64,000 nucleotides of DNA from Alteromonas macleodii ATCC 27126 (GCF_000172635.2 NC_018632.1:1922001-1986000); one strand, 5' to 3'. Numbered from the stretch's first letter, positions 19,632 to 29,735 are shown. Program-made: numbers and translations. The notes: a model not told the origin generated them from the letters alone.

Positions 19632-21971
19632 ATGAAAAAAGTAATCGGCCTAGCCGTTAGCACACTCGCACTTGCCATCAGTCAATCGCTCTATGCCCAA
19701 CAAGCGGCAGATATTGAAGTGGTTGAGGTAACCGGAAACCAGCAGAGTTTAGATACGCTAAATCCTGGTGATAACACACTCAAAGGCATTTTCGGTAGCG
19801 GTTTAAGTGCAGCTGAGACACCTAGAGCGGTGACGTCACTGTCGGCACAAGCGATAGAGGCACTTAACATTAACGATTTACACGACATCGTAAAAGCGGC
19901 GCCCAACGCGTACGCCTCTAGCGGCTTTGGCACGCCAAGCCTGCCCAGTATACGCGGCCAATTAGGTGAGCTTTTTCAAGATGGTATAAGACGTCAAGCA
20001 GGCAACAATGGCTTTGGTTTGCCTTTGTCGTTCAATAGCGTTGAGCAAATTGACGTGGTGAAAGGGCCGTCGCCAGTGTTGTTTGGTAGCACGCAGCGCA
20101 ACGGTGGCTTTGTAAACCTTCAAACAAAGGTTGCGCCTACCACCGAAAGCAAGGGGAAAGTCACCCTTCGCGCCGGGCGCTGGGATCAGTATTCAGCGCA
20201 AGTGGATTACGGCACAGCTATAGAAGAAGGTAAAAGTGGTATTCGCTTTAGTGCAGAGTACTTAGACCATGGCAGTTTCTACGATTTTGCCGAGCGCGAT
20301 AGCACGAACCTGTTTGTAGCCTATCGCTATACGCCAAGCGATGTACTGACGTGGGATATCAGCGCGGAGTATTATGACACAGACTATCCAGACAACGCAG
20401 GTATCAACCGCCCAACGCAAGACCTTATCGATAACGGTATTTATATTACTGGGCAAGGCACTCAGCCGAATGGCAGTACAGTACCGGGGGCAGGTGCTAT
20501 CATTTCTCCTACCGGAGAAGTGGTTATTCCTCGCAACCGCGTATTCACAAATCCTGACGACATTAACGGTGCTGAAACTACGGTTATTCGAAGCAGTGTC
20601 GAATACAAAATGACTGATAACGTGGCGCTTCGCAACATTACATATTATCAATATCTTGAACGTGAAGAAATAGCGCAAAATAGCTTTGTTGAGATCATTG
20701 ACGGGGCTGACACGTTCGAAAACCGCACTGAGCTAGATTATAAGTGGAACGACAGCCAAACCACGACTGTAGGGTTAGCGCTACGTTACAACGACGTGTT
20801 GGGCTATAGCCAGTTTACCACTGAGGCCGATAATCCGATTGATTTAACCGGGCCTATCTCAAACCGCGTTATTCCGCTTACCGATGCCCAAAAAGCCCGA
20901 TTAGTTGAGCTGCGTCCTGGCGTATATGTTTCACCGGGGGCGCAGTACGACGTAGACGGCGATGGTAACGGCGATTTTAATTTATCAGACACCACCGACT
21001 CTACCGCATGGCAAACAGGCCTGGCGCTTCAGCAGCGCTCGACGTGGACCGATAAATTTTCAACGATTGCTGGCGTACGTGTTGATTACTATGACGTAGA
21101 CGCGCGTGACCCACTAGTGCCGATTGGTGTTGAAGCAGCTTCAGATTCGTACAGCGATACATTAACCAGCTACCAGTTAAGTGTAGTGTACAAATTAACG
21201 GGTGATGTAAATGTTTACGCGGCGTTTTCAGAAAACGACGCAACATCGAACAGCATGGCGGGTGGCACGGTGTTAGGCGGTAATAACGAGATCAACCCGC
21301 TTAACTTTGCTACTGAAAATACGTTATACGAAGTGGGTGTAAAATATGCGCCAAACAGCAGCTGGTATGCAGAGGCCGCTGTGTTTGACCAGACCCGAAG
21401 CCTACGTAACCGTGATGGCAGTAACAGTGGTGTGAAAACGCAAGGTTTCGAACTACAAATGTTCTATCAAGCAGACGATGTTTGGATCAATGCCGCGTAT
21501 AGCTACTTAGACGCGCGTTTTGATGATTCAGCGGCGTTTCAAGGTACGGCGCAGGTTATTGATGCGTTTGATAATAGTCGTCCTGATATTATTGAAGGTA
21601 CAGGAGTAGGATCACCTTCTTTTGCCGCGTTCCCTGCATCAGACAGTCGCGTTCAGGGGATCCCGCCACAAATTGCTTCTATTAACGCTGGCTGGCAAAT
21701 TACGGATGACCTGCAAGTGGGGGCAAGTGCGCTCTATACCAAGTCATTCCCACTAGACTTTCTGCAAACGGTGCATATTCGCGACCAATATACGGTTGAT
21801 GTAAATGCAGACTATCAAGTAACAGATGACCTTCGATTGCGTTTAGATATCATTAATGTGACCGATGAAGAAAACTGGCAGCCGCTGTTTGAAGGTGGGT
21901 ATTTCGGTGCGACACTTGTCATGCCAAACGTACCTCGTCACGCTCAAGTTACCATGCAATACGCGTTTTAA
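19632..21971 (+). CDS. TonB-dependent receptor heading a YnjBCD-like ABC cluster
   Basis: A 779-residue outer-membrane receptor. The signal peptide ends at LYAQQ (near residue 23); ADIEVVEVTG is the TonB-box region. The plug shows SIRGQLGELFQDGIRR, VEQIDVVKGPSPVLFGSTQRNGGFVNL and the barrel ends VTMQYAF with terminal Phe. The open frame extends upstream to 19401, but residues before the MKKVIGL start are not receptor-like and cover the promoter. Substrate unknown. It starts a run of eight same-strand genes with short gaps or overlaps, including a periplasmic binding protein, permease and ATPase. It probably carries the same ligand across the outer membrane that the ABC system then moves inward. 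Confidence 0.9.
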   Translation: MKKVIGLAVSTLALAISQSLYAQQAADIEVVEVTGNQQSLDTLNPGDNTLKGIFGSGLSAAETPRAVTSLSAQAIEALNINDLHDIVKAAPNAYASSGFGTPSLPSIRGQLGELFQDGIRRQAGNNGFGLPLSFNSVEQIDVVKGPSPVLFGSTQRNGGFVNLQTKVAPTTESKGKVTLRAGRWDQYSAQVDYGTAIEEGKSGIRFSAEYLDHGSFYDFAERDSTNLFVAYRYTPSDVLTWDISAEYYDTDYPDNAGINRPTQDLIDNGIYITGQGTQPNGSTVPGAGAIISPTGEVVIPRNRVFTNPDDINGAETTVIRSSVEYKMTDNVALRNITYYQYLEREEIAQNSFVEIIDGADTFENRTELDYKWNDSQTTTVGLALRYNDVLGYSQFTTEADNPIDLTGPISNRVIPLTDAQKARLVELRPGVYVSPGAQYDVDGDGNGDFNLSDTTDSTAWQTGLALQQRSTWTDKFSTIAGVRVDYYDVDARDPLVPIGVEAASDSYSDTLTSYQLSVVYKLTGDVNVYAAFSENDATSNSMAGGTVLGGNNEINPLNFATENTLYEVGVKYAPNSSWYAEAAVFDQTRSLRNRDGSNSGVKTQGFELQMFYQADDVWINAAYSYLDARFDDSAAFQGTAQVIDAFDNSRPDIIEGTGVGSPSFAAFPASDSRVQGIPPQIASINAGWQITDDLQVGASALYTKSFPLDFLQTVHIRDQYTVDVNADYQVTDDLRLRLDIINVTDEENWQPLFEGGYFGATLVMPNVPRHAQVTMQYAF

Positions 21972-21986
21972 GCGCTAAGGATATTT

Positions 21987-24140
21987 ATGTTTAAGAAAAT
22001 AGCGCTTTTAGGGGTTATTGTTGCCGCCATATTTAGCTTTTTTTATTTTGATTTAAATAGCTATCTAACCCTTCAAGGTATGAAGGATTCACTCGATACG
22101 TTTCAATCGCAGATTGCTCAAAACCCGGTATTAAGTATAGGTGTGTTCTTTGCCATTTATGTTGCCGTAACTGCACTTTCTTTGCCGGGAGCAGCTATTT
22201 TGACCCTGGCAGCAGGGGCTTTGTTTGGCCTGGTTCAAGGCTTAGTTATTGTATCGTTTGCCTCGAGCGTAGGGGCAACGCTGGCGTTCTTAGTTTCACG
22301 CTTCATATTGCGCGACACCGTGCGAAATAAGTTTAAAGAAAAGCTTAAAAAGATTGATGAGGGCGTGGAAAAGCAAGGTGCGTTTTACTTATTTACCCTG
22401 CGCCTAGTGCCAGTATTCCCGTTCTTCCTAATCAACCTGTTGATGGGGTTAACGTCGCTTAAAACCTGGACATTCTACTGGGTAAGCCAAGTGGGCATGC
22501 TTGCGGGCACCGCGGTATATGTAAATGCGGGTACTCAACTTGCGCAAATAGACAGTTTGTCTGGCATTGTCTCGCCTGGGCTTATCTTTTCATTTGTACT
22601 TTTAGGCATATTCCCTTGGATAGCTAAAGCTATCGTAGCAGTAGTCAATCGCCGTCGCGTGTACAAAGGCTACAGCAAGCCAAAGAAGTTTGATCGCAAC
22701 TTAGTGGTTATTGGAGCGGGTGCGGGTGGTTTGGTTACCAGCTATATTGCTGCAGCGGTGAAAGCAAAAGTCACGCTGGTAGAAGCTGGCGAAATGGGGG
22801 GCGACTGTCTTAACTACGGCTGCGTACCGAGCAAAGCCATTATAAAAACGGCAAAAGTGGCCAATCAAATGCGCCATGCCGATAGATATGGTTTAGAGCC
22901 GGTAACACCCGCTATGTCGTTTAAAAGGGTGATGACACGTGTGCACGAAGTGATTGCGGCAATCGCGCCTAATGACAGTGTAGAGCGTTACACTAGCTTG
23001 GGTGTTGATGTTGTAAAAGGCTATGCGAAAATTATCGACCCTTGGACAGTTGAAATAAAAAAGAACGATGGCGGTACCCAAACACTAACCACAAAAAATA
23101 TTGTGGTTGCTACAGGTGCAGCACCATTTATTCCCGAATTACCAGGCATTGAGCAAAGCGGCTATGTCACCTCTGATACCTTGTGGACCAAGTTTGCTGA
23201 ACTTGAAGACGCGCCAAAACGTTTAATCGTATTAGGGGGTGGGCCTATTGGTTGTGAGCTCGCCCAAGCCTTTTCACGCCTTGGCAGTGACGTAACGCAA
23301 GTTGAGCGTGCCCCGCGTTTAATGGGCCGAGAAGATGCGGATGTGGCGGAGTATGCTGAGTCTGTGCTTAGAGAGAGCGGCGTAAACGTATTGACGTCCC
23401 ATGATGCGCTTCGCTTTGAACAACAAGACGGTGAAAAAGTACTTGTTGTAGCGAAAGAGGGTGTTGAATCTACTATCGCCTACGACGAAGTCATTGTGGC
23501 TGTGGGACGAAAAGCCCGTTTACATGGTTTTGGTCTGGAAGACTTAGGTATTCAATTTGATAGAACAATTGAAGCAGACGAATACTTGCAAACCCTGATG
23601 CCTAATATCTTTGCCGCTGGCGATGTAGTAGGGCCTTATCAATTTACCCATGTGGCCGCCCACCAGGCATGGTACGCTGCAGTCAACGCTCTTTTCGGCA
23701 CGTTTAAGAAATTCAAAGTTGATTATCGCGTTATTCCATGGACAACCTTCATCGAGCCGGAAGTAGCGCGGGTGGGCATTAACGAGCGTGACGCTGCCGA
23801 GCAAGACATTGACGTTGAAGTAACGCGATACGAGTTTGCAGAGTTAGATCGTGCTGTTGCGGAGAGTGCCAGAAAAGGGTTTATTAAAGTGCTCACGCCA
23901 CCGGGTAAAGACAAGATATTGGGCGTCACTATCGTCTCGGAACACGCAGGAGATTTACTGGCTGAGTTTGTTATTGCGATGAAGCACGATCTGGGGTTAA
24001 ACAAGATCCTTGGCACTATCCACGCTTACCCAACATGGGCTGAAGGCGCAAAGTATGCAGCAGGGAATTGGAAGCGCGCAAACGCGCCTGAAAAATTGCT
24101 CAGCTATGTAGAGAAATTCCACACGTGGCGCAGAGGATAG
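21987..24140 (+). CDS. TVP38/DedA-like membrane domain fused to mercuric-reductase-like flavoprotein
   Basis: A 717-residue fusion. Residues 1-220 are a SNARE-associated/TVP38 (VTT) membrane domain with hydrophobic helices and the FxxRLVPVFPFFLIN-type re-entrant motif near 137-150. Residues from about 235 form a pyridine nucleotide-disulfide oxidoreductase: FAD motif GAGAGG (243-248), redox pair in GGDCLNYGCVPSK (Cys274 and Cys279), NAD motif LGGGPIGCELAQ, FAAGDV, and a C-terminal dimerisation domain with HAYPTWAE holding the His-Glu pair. It resembles the reductase family that includes MerA, but there is no N-terminal metal-binding domain and no C-terminal vicinal cysteine pair, so mercury is not the likely substrate. 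It sits 15 bases after the receptor gene. A membrane-bound redox step on the imported ligand is possible. Confidence 0.9.
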   Translation: MFKKIALLGVIVAAIFSFFYFDLNSYLTLQGMKDSLDTFQSQIAQNPVLSIGVFFAIYVAVTALSLPGAAILTLAAGALFGLVQGLVIVSFASSVGATLAFLVSRFILRDTVRNKFKEKLKKIDEGVEKQGAFYLFTLRLVPVFPFFLINLLMGLTSLKTWTFYWVSQVGMLAGTAVYVNAGTQLAQIDSLSGIVSPGLIFSFVLLGIFPWIAKAIVAVVNRRRVYKGYSKPKKFDRNLVVIGAGAGGLVTSYIAAAVKAKVTLVEAGEMGGDCLNYGCVPSKAIIKTAKVANQMRHADRYGLEPVTPAMSFKRVMTRVHEVIAAIAPNDSVERYTSLGVDVVKGYAKIIDPWTVEIKKNDGGTQTLTTKNIVVATGAAPFIPELPGIEQSGYVTSDTLWTKFAELEDAPKRLIVLGGGPIGCELAQAFSRLGSDVTQVERAPRLMGREDADVAEYAESVLRESGVNVLTSHDALRFEQQDGEKVLVVAKEGVESTIAYDEVIVAVGRKARLHGFGLEDLGIQFDRTIEADEYLQTLMPNIFAAGDVVGPYQFTHVAAHQAWYAAVNALFGTFKKFKVDYRVIPWTTFIEPEVARVGINERDAAEQDIDVEVTRYEFAELDRAVAESARKGFIKVLTPPGKDKILGVTIVSEHAGDLLAEFVIAMKHDLGLNKILGTIHAYPTWAEGAKYAAGNWKRANAPEKLLSYVEKFHTWRRG

Positions 24141-24145
24141 TTAAT

Positions 24146-25135
24146 GTGAAAAAAGCATTAGCGGTGACAAAAGGCTTAGCGGTGAAAAACGCATTGGTGA
24201 TGGCGAGCGAACAAGTAATGACAAGAGTAATCGCGATGTCCAGACGAATCACTATTAGAAAATTTGGTCGATTGGCAGTAAGCAGCATCATGCTGCTTGC
24301 TGCAAGCGTAAGCTTTTCTGCGCTCTCTGATGAAGCGGTGCTAAAGCAATTTAACAGGCTACACGAGCCGTTTAGTGCGTTACTAAGCGAGCATGTGAAA
24401 ACCATAGACAATGGGGCCAGCACGCAAGTTGATTACTATGGGTTTAAACAAGACAGGGAACGTTTAACTCAGTATTTAAATAGCTTAGTCAAGGTAGAAA
24501 AAAGTACCTTTGACGGCTGGAGCAAGGCTGACCAACTGGCATTTCTCATAAATGCTTACAATGCCTACACCGTTGACCTTATTCTTAACGAATACCCTAA
24601 GATTGAGTCTATTCGCGATTTAGGCAGCTTTTTCTCGTCGCCATGGAAAAAGGAAATTGCGCCGCTACTTGGTAAAACCCGTACGCTGGATGAAATAGAG
24701 CACGAACTTATTCGCGGACAAAATAAAACCACGGAAGGATATAACGAACCTCGAATTCATTTCGCCGTAAACTGTGCCAGTATTGGTTGTCCTGCGCTGC
24801 GAGAAGAAGCGTATGTTGGCGCAAGGCTAGATAGCCAGCTTGACGCACAAACCAAGCGTTTTTTAGCCGATACGTCTCGCAACAGAATGGACGGTAACAC
24901 CTTGAAGCTTTCAAAAATATTCGACTGGTACAGCGAAGATTTTGAAAAAAACACCAATCGGAAAAGTGAAAGTTGGCAAGGCATTAAAAACGTAAACACG
25001 GAAAATCTCAGCCAATTTTTGCTGTTATACAAAACTGCATTAAACCTATCGAGTCAGCAGATTTCAGTGCTTGAGCAAGATAACGCAGAGTTAGAATTCT
25101 TAGATTACGACTGGGCACTCAATGCCACGCAATAG
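24146..25135 (+). CDS. DUF547 domain-containing exported protein
   Basis: About 329 residues. The DUF547 signature is clear: FLINAYNAYTVDLIL in the middle and IHFAVNCASIGCPAL after it; the domain has a cysteine-protease-like fold with unproven activity. A hydrophobic segment (AVSSIMLLAASVSFS) preceded by basic residues is a signal peptide, but about 30 low-complexity residues lie before it. The start is therefore uncertain. I use GTG 24146, which has AGAGGA 8 bases upstream; an internal ATG at 24239 would give a standard signal peptide. It follows the flavoprotein gene by 5 bases and overlaps the next gene by 14. DUF547 proteins often sit beside TVP38-reductase genes in marine bacteria, so the pair may work together. 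Confidence 0.82.
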   Translation: MKKALAVTKGLAVKNALVMASEQVMTRVIAMSRRITIRKFGRLAVSSIMLLAASVSFSALSDEAVLKQFNRLHEPFSALLSEHVKTIDNGASTQVDYYGFKQDRERLTQYLNSLVKVEKSTFDGWSKADQLAFLINAYNAYTVDLILNEYPKIESIRDLGSFFSSPWKKEIAPLLGKTRTLDEIEHELIRGQNKTTEGYNEPRIHFAVNCASIGCPALREEAYVGARLDSQLDAQTKRFLADTSRNRMDGNTLKLSKIFDWYSEDFEKNTNRKSESWQGIKNVNTENLSQFLLLYKTALNLSSQQISVLEQDNAELEFLDYDWALNATQ

Positions 25136-26510
25136 CGCTTCAGTTAGCACGAAAGCGGCTTGTTTACGCCGCTTTGGCAAGTTTAGTCGCCTCATTAAGG
25201 GGCTAGCACTGGCGTCAGCTGTTTTCAGTTCTCAGCTAATCACGGCTTCGCATTCATTTGCGGTACCGTTTGATATTCCCAGTGTTGATGTTTCTGGCAA
25301 TGAAATACAGAGCCAGCATCAATCGCCAGTACGTGCGTCAACGGTGCTCAAGCGCACCTCAGCGCAATCGCCTAAAGACGACACACAAAGCAAACCTCTG
25401 GTACGTTTTCATGCATGGGGGGGAAGCGCTCAAGTGAATGGTTATTTGCAATGGGTAGCGGCGCAAGTTAGCCAGCGTTTTAACATTGAACTGCAGCACG
25501 TTAAGCTTGCTGATACCAGTGACGCCGTGTCACGCGTATTAGCAGAAAAAGCGGCCGGTAATCACGATAACGGCAGCGTAGATTTAATATGGATAAATGG
25601 CGAAAACTTTGCGGCAATGAAAAAGCATGGCTTGCTCGCTAAAGACTGGGTTAAAGAACTTGATTATTTCGCGCTAACCCGCCCGGAAAAGAACTCTGCC
25701 ATGGTAACCGACTTTGGCGAACCCACGCTTGGTATGGAAGCACCGTGGGGGAAAGCGTCCATGGTGTTTTATTATCGCAGTGCACATATGAAAGCGCTAG
25801 GCACTACGCCTGGGCAAACCATTAATGAACTGCTTCGGTTCTCTCAAAAAGCGCCAGGACGCTTCACCTATCCAGTGCCGAGCGATTATTTAGGCATTAG
25901 CTTTATAAAATACGCAGCAATTGCTCTTAACGGCGATAAGCAGTCTTTGTTTTACCAACCCGTTACTGAATCGTCTCTTCAGGCTGTATTGCCCGCGCTT
26001 TGGGCTTATTTGGACCAATTGCATCCCACTATGTGGCAGCAAGGGAAGTATATGCTTCGCCAAGCCTCACAACTTCAACGCTTGGTTGGCACAGGTGAGC
26101 TAACACTCGCGTTTTCATTTACCGCCGCTGAAATTCCATCAGCCGTAAATCGTTTTGATTTACCCGATGATGTTCGCACCTATGCCATGCAAGACGGTAG
26201 CCTTGCTAATGTCCATTTTGTGGGGCTGACCTACAATTCTAAAAACAAAACAGCAGCAAAGACAGTAGTAAATTTTTTGCTTTCGCCAGAAGCACAGGCC
26301 GAGAAGCAAAAGCTGGAAGTGTGGGGTGACGATACGGTTCTTGATATCGCATCGCTGACACAAGCACAAGCTATGCTGTTTAAAGACGAGGCTGTGCACA
26401 AATCTGCCCTCGACAAATCTCAGTCAGCGGTGCTGTTGGCCGAACCCCATGCAAGCTGGACTGATAAATTGCGCGAAGCCTGGTATAAACGTTACGGGGC
26501 ACGCTACTAA
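25122..26510 (+). CDS. YnjB-like ABC transporter substrate-binding protein
   Basis: A 462-residue periplasmic binding protein resembling E. coli YnjB. An N-terminal export signal (hydrophobic LIKGLALASAVFSSQLI) follows a basic stretch. After a linker the mature domain begins at VRFHAWGGSAQVNGYLQWVA, a typical type-2 binding-protein start, and DLIWINGENFAAM and MEAPWGKASMVFYY follow. It should capture the ligand in the periplasm and hand it to the permease encoded next, with which it shares a TAATG overlap. The YnjBCD substrate is not established, though the YnjC/YnjD parts resemble thiamine- and iron-type importers. The start overlaps the end of the DUF547 gene. Confidence 0.88.
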   Translation: MPRNSASVSTKAACLRRFGKFSRLIKGLALASAVFSSQLITASHSFAVPFDIPSVDVSGNEIQSQHQSPVRASTVLKRTSAQSPKDDTQSKPLVRFHAWGGSAQVNGYLQWVAAQVSQRFNIELQHVKLADTSDAVSRVLAEKAAGNHDNGSVDLIWINGENFAAMKKHGLLAKDWVKELDYFALTRPEKNSAMVTDFGEPTLGMEAPWGKASMVFYYRSAHMKALGTTPGQTINELLRFSQKAPGRFTYPVPSDYLGISFIKYAAIALNGDKQSLFYQPVTESSLQAVLPALWAYLDQLHPTMWQQGKYMLRQASQLQRLVGTGELTLAFSFTAAEIPSAVNRFDLPDDVRTYAMQDGSLANVHFVGLTYNSKNKTAAKTVVNFLLSPEAQAEKQKLEVWGDDTVLDIASLTQAQAMLFKDEAVHKSALDKSQSAVLLAEPHASWTDKLREAWYKRYGARY

Positions 26511-28309
26511 TGTTTACTCACATTACACTTGTTGCACGCTGGTGCTTGCTGCTTTTACTTTGTATTCCCGTATTGGCAGGGCTGGTAGGGGTAATATTTC
26601 CTGCGTTAGGTTACTTCCCAGCTATCGGCGCAAACGCCTTTTCAACGCAAGTGTTTGCGACGCTATTCGACCTCCCAGACATTTGGCAAATGATGTGGTT
26701 GTCGCTTTTTACGGGCATAGGCTCAACCCTTTTAGCCGTAATAGCAGCGTTTTGTATTCTCGCCACGTTTTACCAATCTTCCCTGCTAGGAAAAATTCAG
26801 GGGGTGTTAAGCCCGTTTCTGGTGTTTCCCCACGCGGCTGCGGCCATTTCCCTTTTATTTGTAGTTAGCCCTTCTGGTATATTTGCAGCAACTACCACGC
26901 GCTTGAATGCGTATTTTAGTCATGCTTTCACAACCCCCTTTGTTAATGAAATCAGCGAAATGGCATTGCCCGCTGCGAATGATGGAACGCTACTTTATGA
27001 CGGTCTAGGACTAAGTATACTTATCGCGCTTAGCCTGAAAGAGCTGCCGTTTATTTTGTTAATGACGCTAAGCGTTATGTCTCAGCCGCTGGTGAAAAAG
27101 AAACTCACGGGGTATGTAAAGGTGGGGACAGCGTTAGGTTATTCGCCTACTGCGAGCTTTTTTAAACTGGTGCTGCCGACAATTTTTTCCCAGATAAAGT
27201 TACCGCTTTTAGCAGTACTAGTTTTCGCCACTTCAAATGTAGAAATTCCACTTATTCTAGGCCCAAATAACCCGAGCACTTTGGCCGTTGCCATTATGCA
27301 CTGGTTTAATCATATTGATTTGTCCATGCGACTGCTTGCAAGTAGCGCTGCTGTGGTTCAGGTGGCAGTATCAGCGGTGGCGGTAGTATTGTTTTTGGGG
27401 ATAGAGCGATTAGTGGCATACACCGGTAAGCGCAGCCTTTCAGGTGGCAATCGATATTTTGCAGATACTGCGCTACGCGCATGTGGTTTTACCGTTATGG
27501 CAGTTTACATCATCTTGATCTGCGCGGTGGTATACACGGTTGTTGTGTACTCCTTTGCTAAGCAATGGCATTTCCCGCTGTTATTGCCAGAGGGGCTAAC
27601 ACTGCTGCATTGGAATACGGCAACAAGTGCGCTGACAACACCGCTTATTAATACCTTATTACTTGGCGTGCTGGTGAGTACAACTTCATTGGTACTTGTT
27701 TTATTTACCCTGGAAAGCGAGCAGTTAAAGCCAGCGCGTGTTGTTGCTTCGAATGCATTTTCTGTCTCTCTATTTTTGCCACTATTGGTACCTGGCGTTG
27801 CTTTTCTATATGGTCTGGTCTGGTTCCAGCAGCTTGTTTTTCAAAACGCCGTATGGTTTCACACCTATATAGCGCACATGGTTTATGTTGTGCCTTACGT
27901 GTTTTTATCGATGGCTGTGGCGTATAGGAAGTTCGACAACCGATACGCCATGGTGGCGCAGAGCTTGGGCAAAACGCCGTGGCAGGTGTTTTATCATGTT
28001 AAGCTGCCTTCGTTGTTCAGCGCCATTATGGTGGCATCGGCGTTGGGGCTGGCAATTAGTTTTAGCCAGTATTTACCTACCTTGCTGGCGTCTGGCGGGA
28101 CGCTCCCTACTGTTACTACCGAGGCTGTAGCGTCGGTATCGGGGAGCAGTACGCGACTTACTGCGGTGTATGTCATTATTCAAGCGGTAATGCCATTAAT
28201 TGGCTTTATGATCGCTTGGTACATGCCTGCAGTTGCAACGAGAAGACGAAGTAGGCAAATGCTGGTATCAGATACTCACAGCAATCGTTCTGCAGATCCG
28301 GTGCAGTAA
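26510..28309 (+). CDS. YnjC-like ABC transporter permease
   Basis: A 599-residue inner-membrane protein with about 12 membrane helices, formed of two fused permease halves as in thiamine- and iron-type importers. Each half carries a coupling-loop motif: GTALGYSPTASFFKLVLPTI near 200-220 and AQSLGKTPWQVFYHVKLPSL near 480-500. Such single-chain permeases bind two copies of the ATPase, here encoded 54 bases downstream. The start codon overlaps the stop of the binding-protein gene. Length and duplicated architecture match YnjC. Confidence 0.9.
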   Translation: MFTHITLVARWCLLLLLCIPVLAGLVGVIFPALGYFPAIGANAFSTQVFATLFDLPDIWQMMWLSLFTGIGSTLLAVIAAFCILATFYQSSLLGKIQGVLSPFLVFPHAAAAISLLFVVSPSGIFAATTTRLNAYFSHAFTTPFVNEISEMALPAANDGTLLYDGLGLSILIALSLKELPFILLMTLSVMSQPLVKKKLTGYVKVGTALGYSPTASFFKLVLPTIFSQIKLPLLAVLVFATSNVEIPLILGPNNPSTLAVAIMHWFNHIDLSMRLLASSAAVVQVAVSAVAVVLFLGIERLVAYTGKRSLSGGNRYFADTALRACGFTVMAVYIILICAVVYTVVVYSFAKQWHFPLLLPEGLTLLHWNTATSALTTPLINTLLLGVLVSTTSLVLVLFTLESEQLKPARVVASNAFSVSLFLPLLVPGVAFLYGLVWFQQLVFQNAVWFHTYIAHMVYVVPYVFLSMAVAYRKFDNRYAMVAQSLGKTPWQVFYHVKLPSLFSAIMVASALGLAISFSQYLPTLLASGGTLPTVTTEAVASVSGSSTRLTAVYVIIQAVMPLIGFMIAWYMPAVATRRRSRQMLVSDTHSNRSADPVQ

Positions 28310-28363
28310 ATGCGCATGGCTAACACAAAAACAAGAACAAAAACTACAAGGGCGTAATTTATA

Positions 28364-28993
28364 GTGCTTAGTTTAGAAAACATCGTTATTTATCGCGATG
28401 ACAAGCCGCTGCTTCAGTTAAGTGCTGAGGTAGCAAAGGGAGAAGTGCTGACCGTTATGGGACCTAGCGGCGCAGGTAAGTCTACTTTACTTCAAGCCAT
28501 CGCCGGACAGCTTCAGGCCCCCTTTAGCGTTACTGGACAAATTAAAATTAACCACGTGGTGATAAACGAAATCGATGCGCACCTTCGCAAAGTGGGTATT
28601 ATGTTTCAAGATGCGCTTTTATTTGAACACATGACCGTGGGCGAAAACATTGCGTTCGCTATGCCTGATAAGGCATATAAAAACAAGCAATTGAAACACG
28701 ACGCCATAAACGCGTTATTAGTGGCCGTCGAACTTGACGGCATCGCTGACCGGACTGTGAATACGCTCTCTGGTGGTCAGCAGGCCAGAGTAAGCCTTAT
28801 CAGAACGTTAGCTTCTGAGCCTGATGTGGTATTGCTTGACGAGCCGTTCAGCAAACTAGATGTAGCCCTTCGAAGTCAAATTCGCAGCTGGACGTTTTCG
28901 CAGCTAAAAGCACGTAATATTCCCGCAGTATTAGTGACACACGATAAAGATGATGCGCTAGCCGCAGGCGGCAACGTCATAGAAATTTTATAG
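28364..28993 (+). CDS. YnjD-like ABC transporter ATP-binding protein
   Basis: A compact 209-residue ATPase subunit. Walker A is GPSGAGKST near 33-41, the signature LSGGQQARVS near 138, Walker B VVLLDEPFSKLD near 158-169, and the switch His lies in VTHDKDDAL near the end. The start is GTG with AAGGG about 11 bases upstream. It drives the importer formed with the YnjB- and YnjC-like proteins encoded just before it. The short length with no C-terminal regulatory domain matches YnjD. Confidence 0.92.
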   Translation: MLSLENIVIYRDDKPLLQLSAEVAKGEVLTVMGPSGAGKSTLLQAIAGQLQAPFSVTGQIKINHVVINEIDAHLRKVGIMFQDALLFEHMTVGENIAFAMPDKAYKNKQLKHDAINALLVAVELDGIADRTVNTLSGGQQARVSLIRTLASEPDVVLLDEPFSKLDVALRSQIRSWTFSQLKARNIPAVLVTHDKDDALAAGGNVIEIL

Positions 28994-29069
28994 CGGTATT
29001 ACATAGGTGCTGCCGAAGGTAGTACTGAAATAGTAAAAAAATACTGCAGAGCGAGTAAAGAGACATGTC

Positions 29070-29735
29070 ATGTTAGATGCCAAAGTTACCCCTTTTATAA
29101 AGCTACTTTTAAAACCGTTGATAAAAGCGCTAGACAGCAAGGGCGTTACCCCAAATCAGGTTACGCTTGCCGGGTTTGTCATCGGTGTTCTTGCGCTTCC
29201 CTTTATTATTCTTAACTGGTGGAATATGGCGCTAGCCTGCATCATATTTAATCGTGTTTTTGATGGAATTGACGGTGAATTGGCGCGCTATCAGCAAAGT
29301 AGCAGTAGTGCGGGTGGTTTTTTAGATATTTGCTTAGATTTTCTATTCTACGCTTCTATTCCTTTGGCGTTTGGCATTGCTAACCCTCAAGAGTGGGGCA
29401 TAGCAGCAATGGTGCTGTTAGCTACCTTTATTGGCACTGGCAGCAGTTTTTTAGCCTTTGCCATTGCAGCAGAGAAGTTTCAAATAGATAGGCCCCAGTT
29501 TGCTAACAAAAGCTTTTATTATATGCAGGGGTTAACCGAAGGCACTGAAACCATTTTGGTGTTTTTGGCGTTCTGTATTTGGCCGCAGTATTTTGCAACG
29601 CTTGCCTATGTGTTCGCTGCAGCCTGTGCCGTAACAGTCATTACTCGCATAGTAGGGGGCTTTACTACGCTTCATAGGGTAGAGCGCGACGCTGCTAAGT
29701 CAGAACGTACAGTGCCTTCTTCAGGTTATGAATGA
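29070..29735 (+). CDS. CDP-alcohol phosphatidyltransferase family protein (YnjF-like)
   Basis: A 221-residue membrane enzyme with the full family motif DGxDGxxAR...GxxxDxxxD, read here as FDGIDGELARYQQ through GGFLDICLD near residues 65-91. These aspartates bind metal and the CDP-linked lipid. Several hydrophobic helices surround it. The family joins phosphatidyl groups to alcohols such as glycerol phosphate, inositol phosphate or serine. E. coli ynjF also neighbours ynjBCD, so this association is shared between distant gammaproteobacteria. The acceptor alcohol is unknown; the transporter may supply it. It begins 76 bases after the ATPase gene. Confidence 0.9.
   Translation: MLDAKVTPFIKLLLKPLIKALDSKGVTPNQVTLAGFVIGVLALPFIILNWWNMALACIIFNRVFDGIDGELARYQQSSSSAGGFLDICLDFLFYASIPLAFGIANPQEWGIAAMVLLATFIGTGSSFLAFAIAAEKFQIDRPQFANKSFYYMQGLTEGTETILVFLAFCIWPQYFATLAYVFAAACAVTVITRIVGGFTTLHRVERDAAKSERTVPSSGYE

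Noticed and set aside
21987..24140. Mercuric reductase (merA) call for the fusion protein
   Set aside because: No heavy-metal-binding domain, no C-terminal vicinal cysteines and no mer neighbours; only the general reductase fold is shared.
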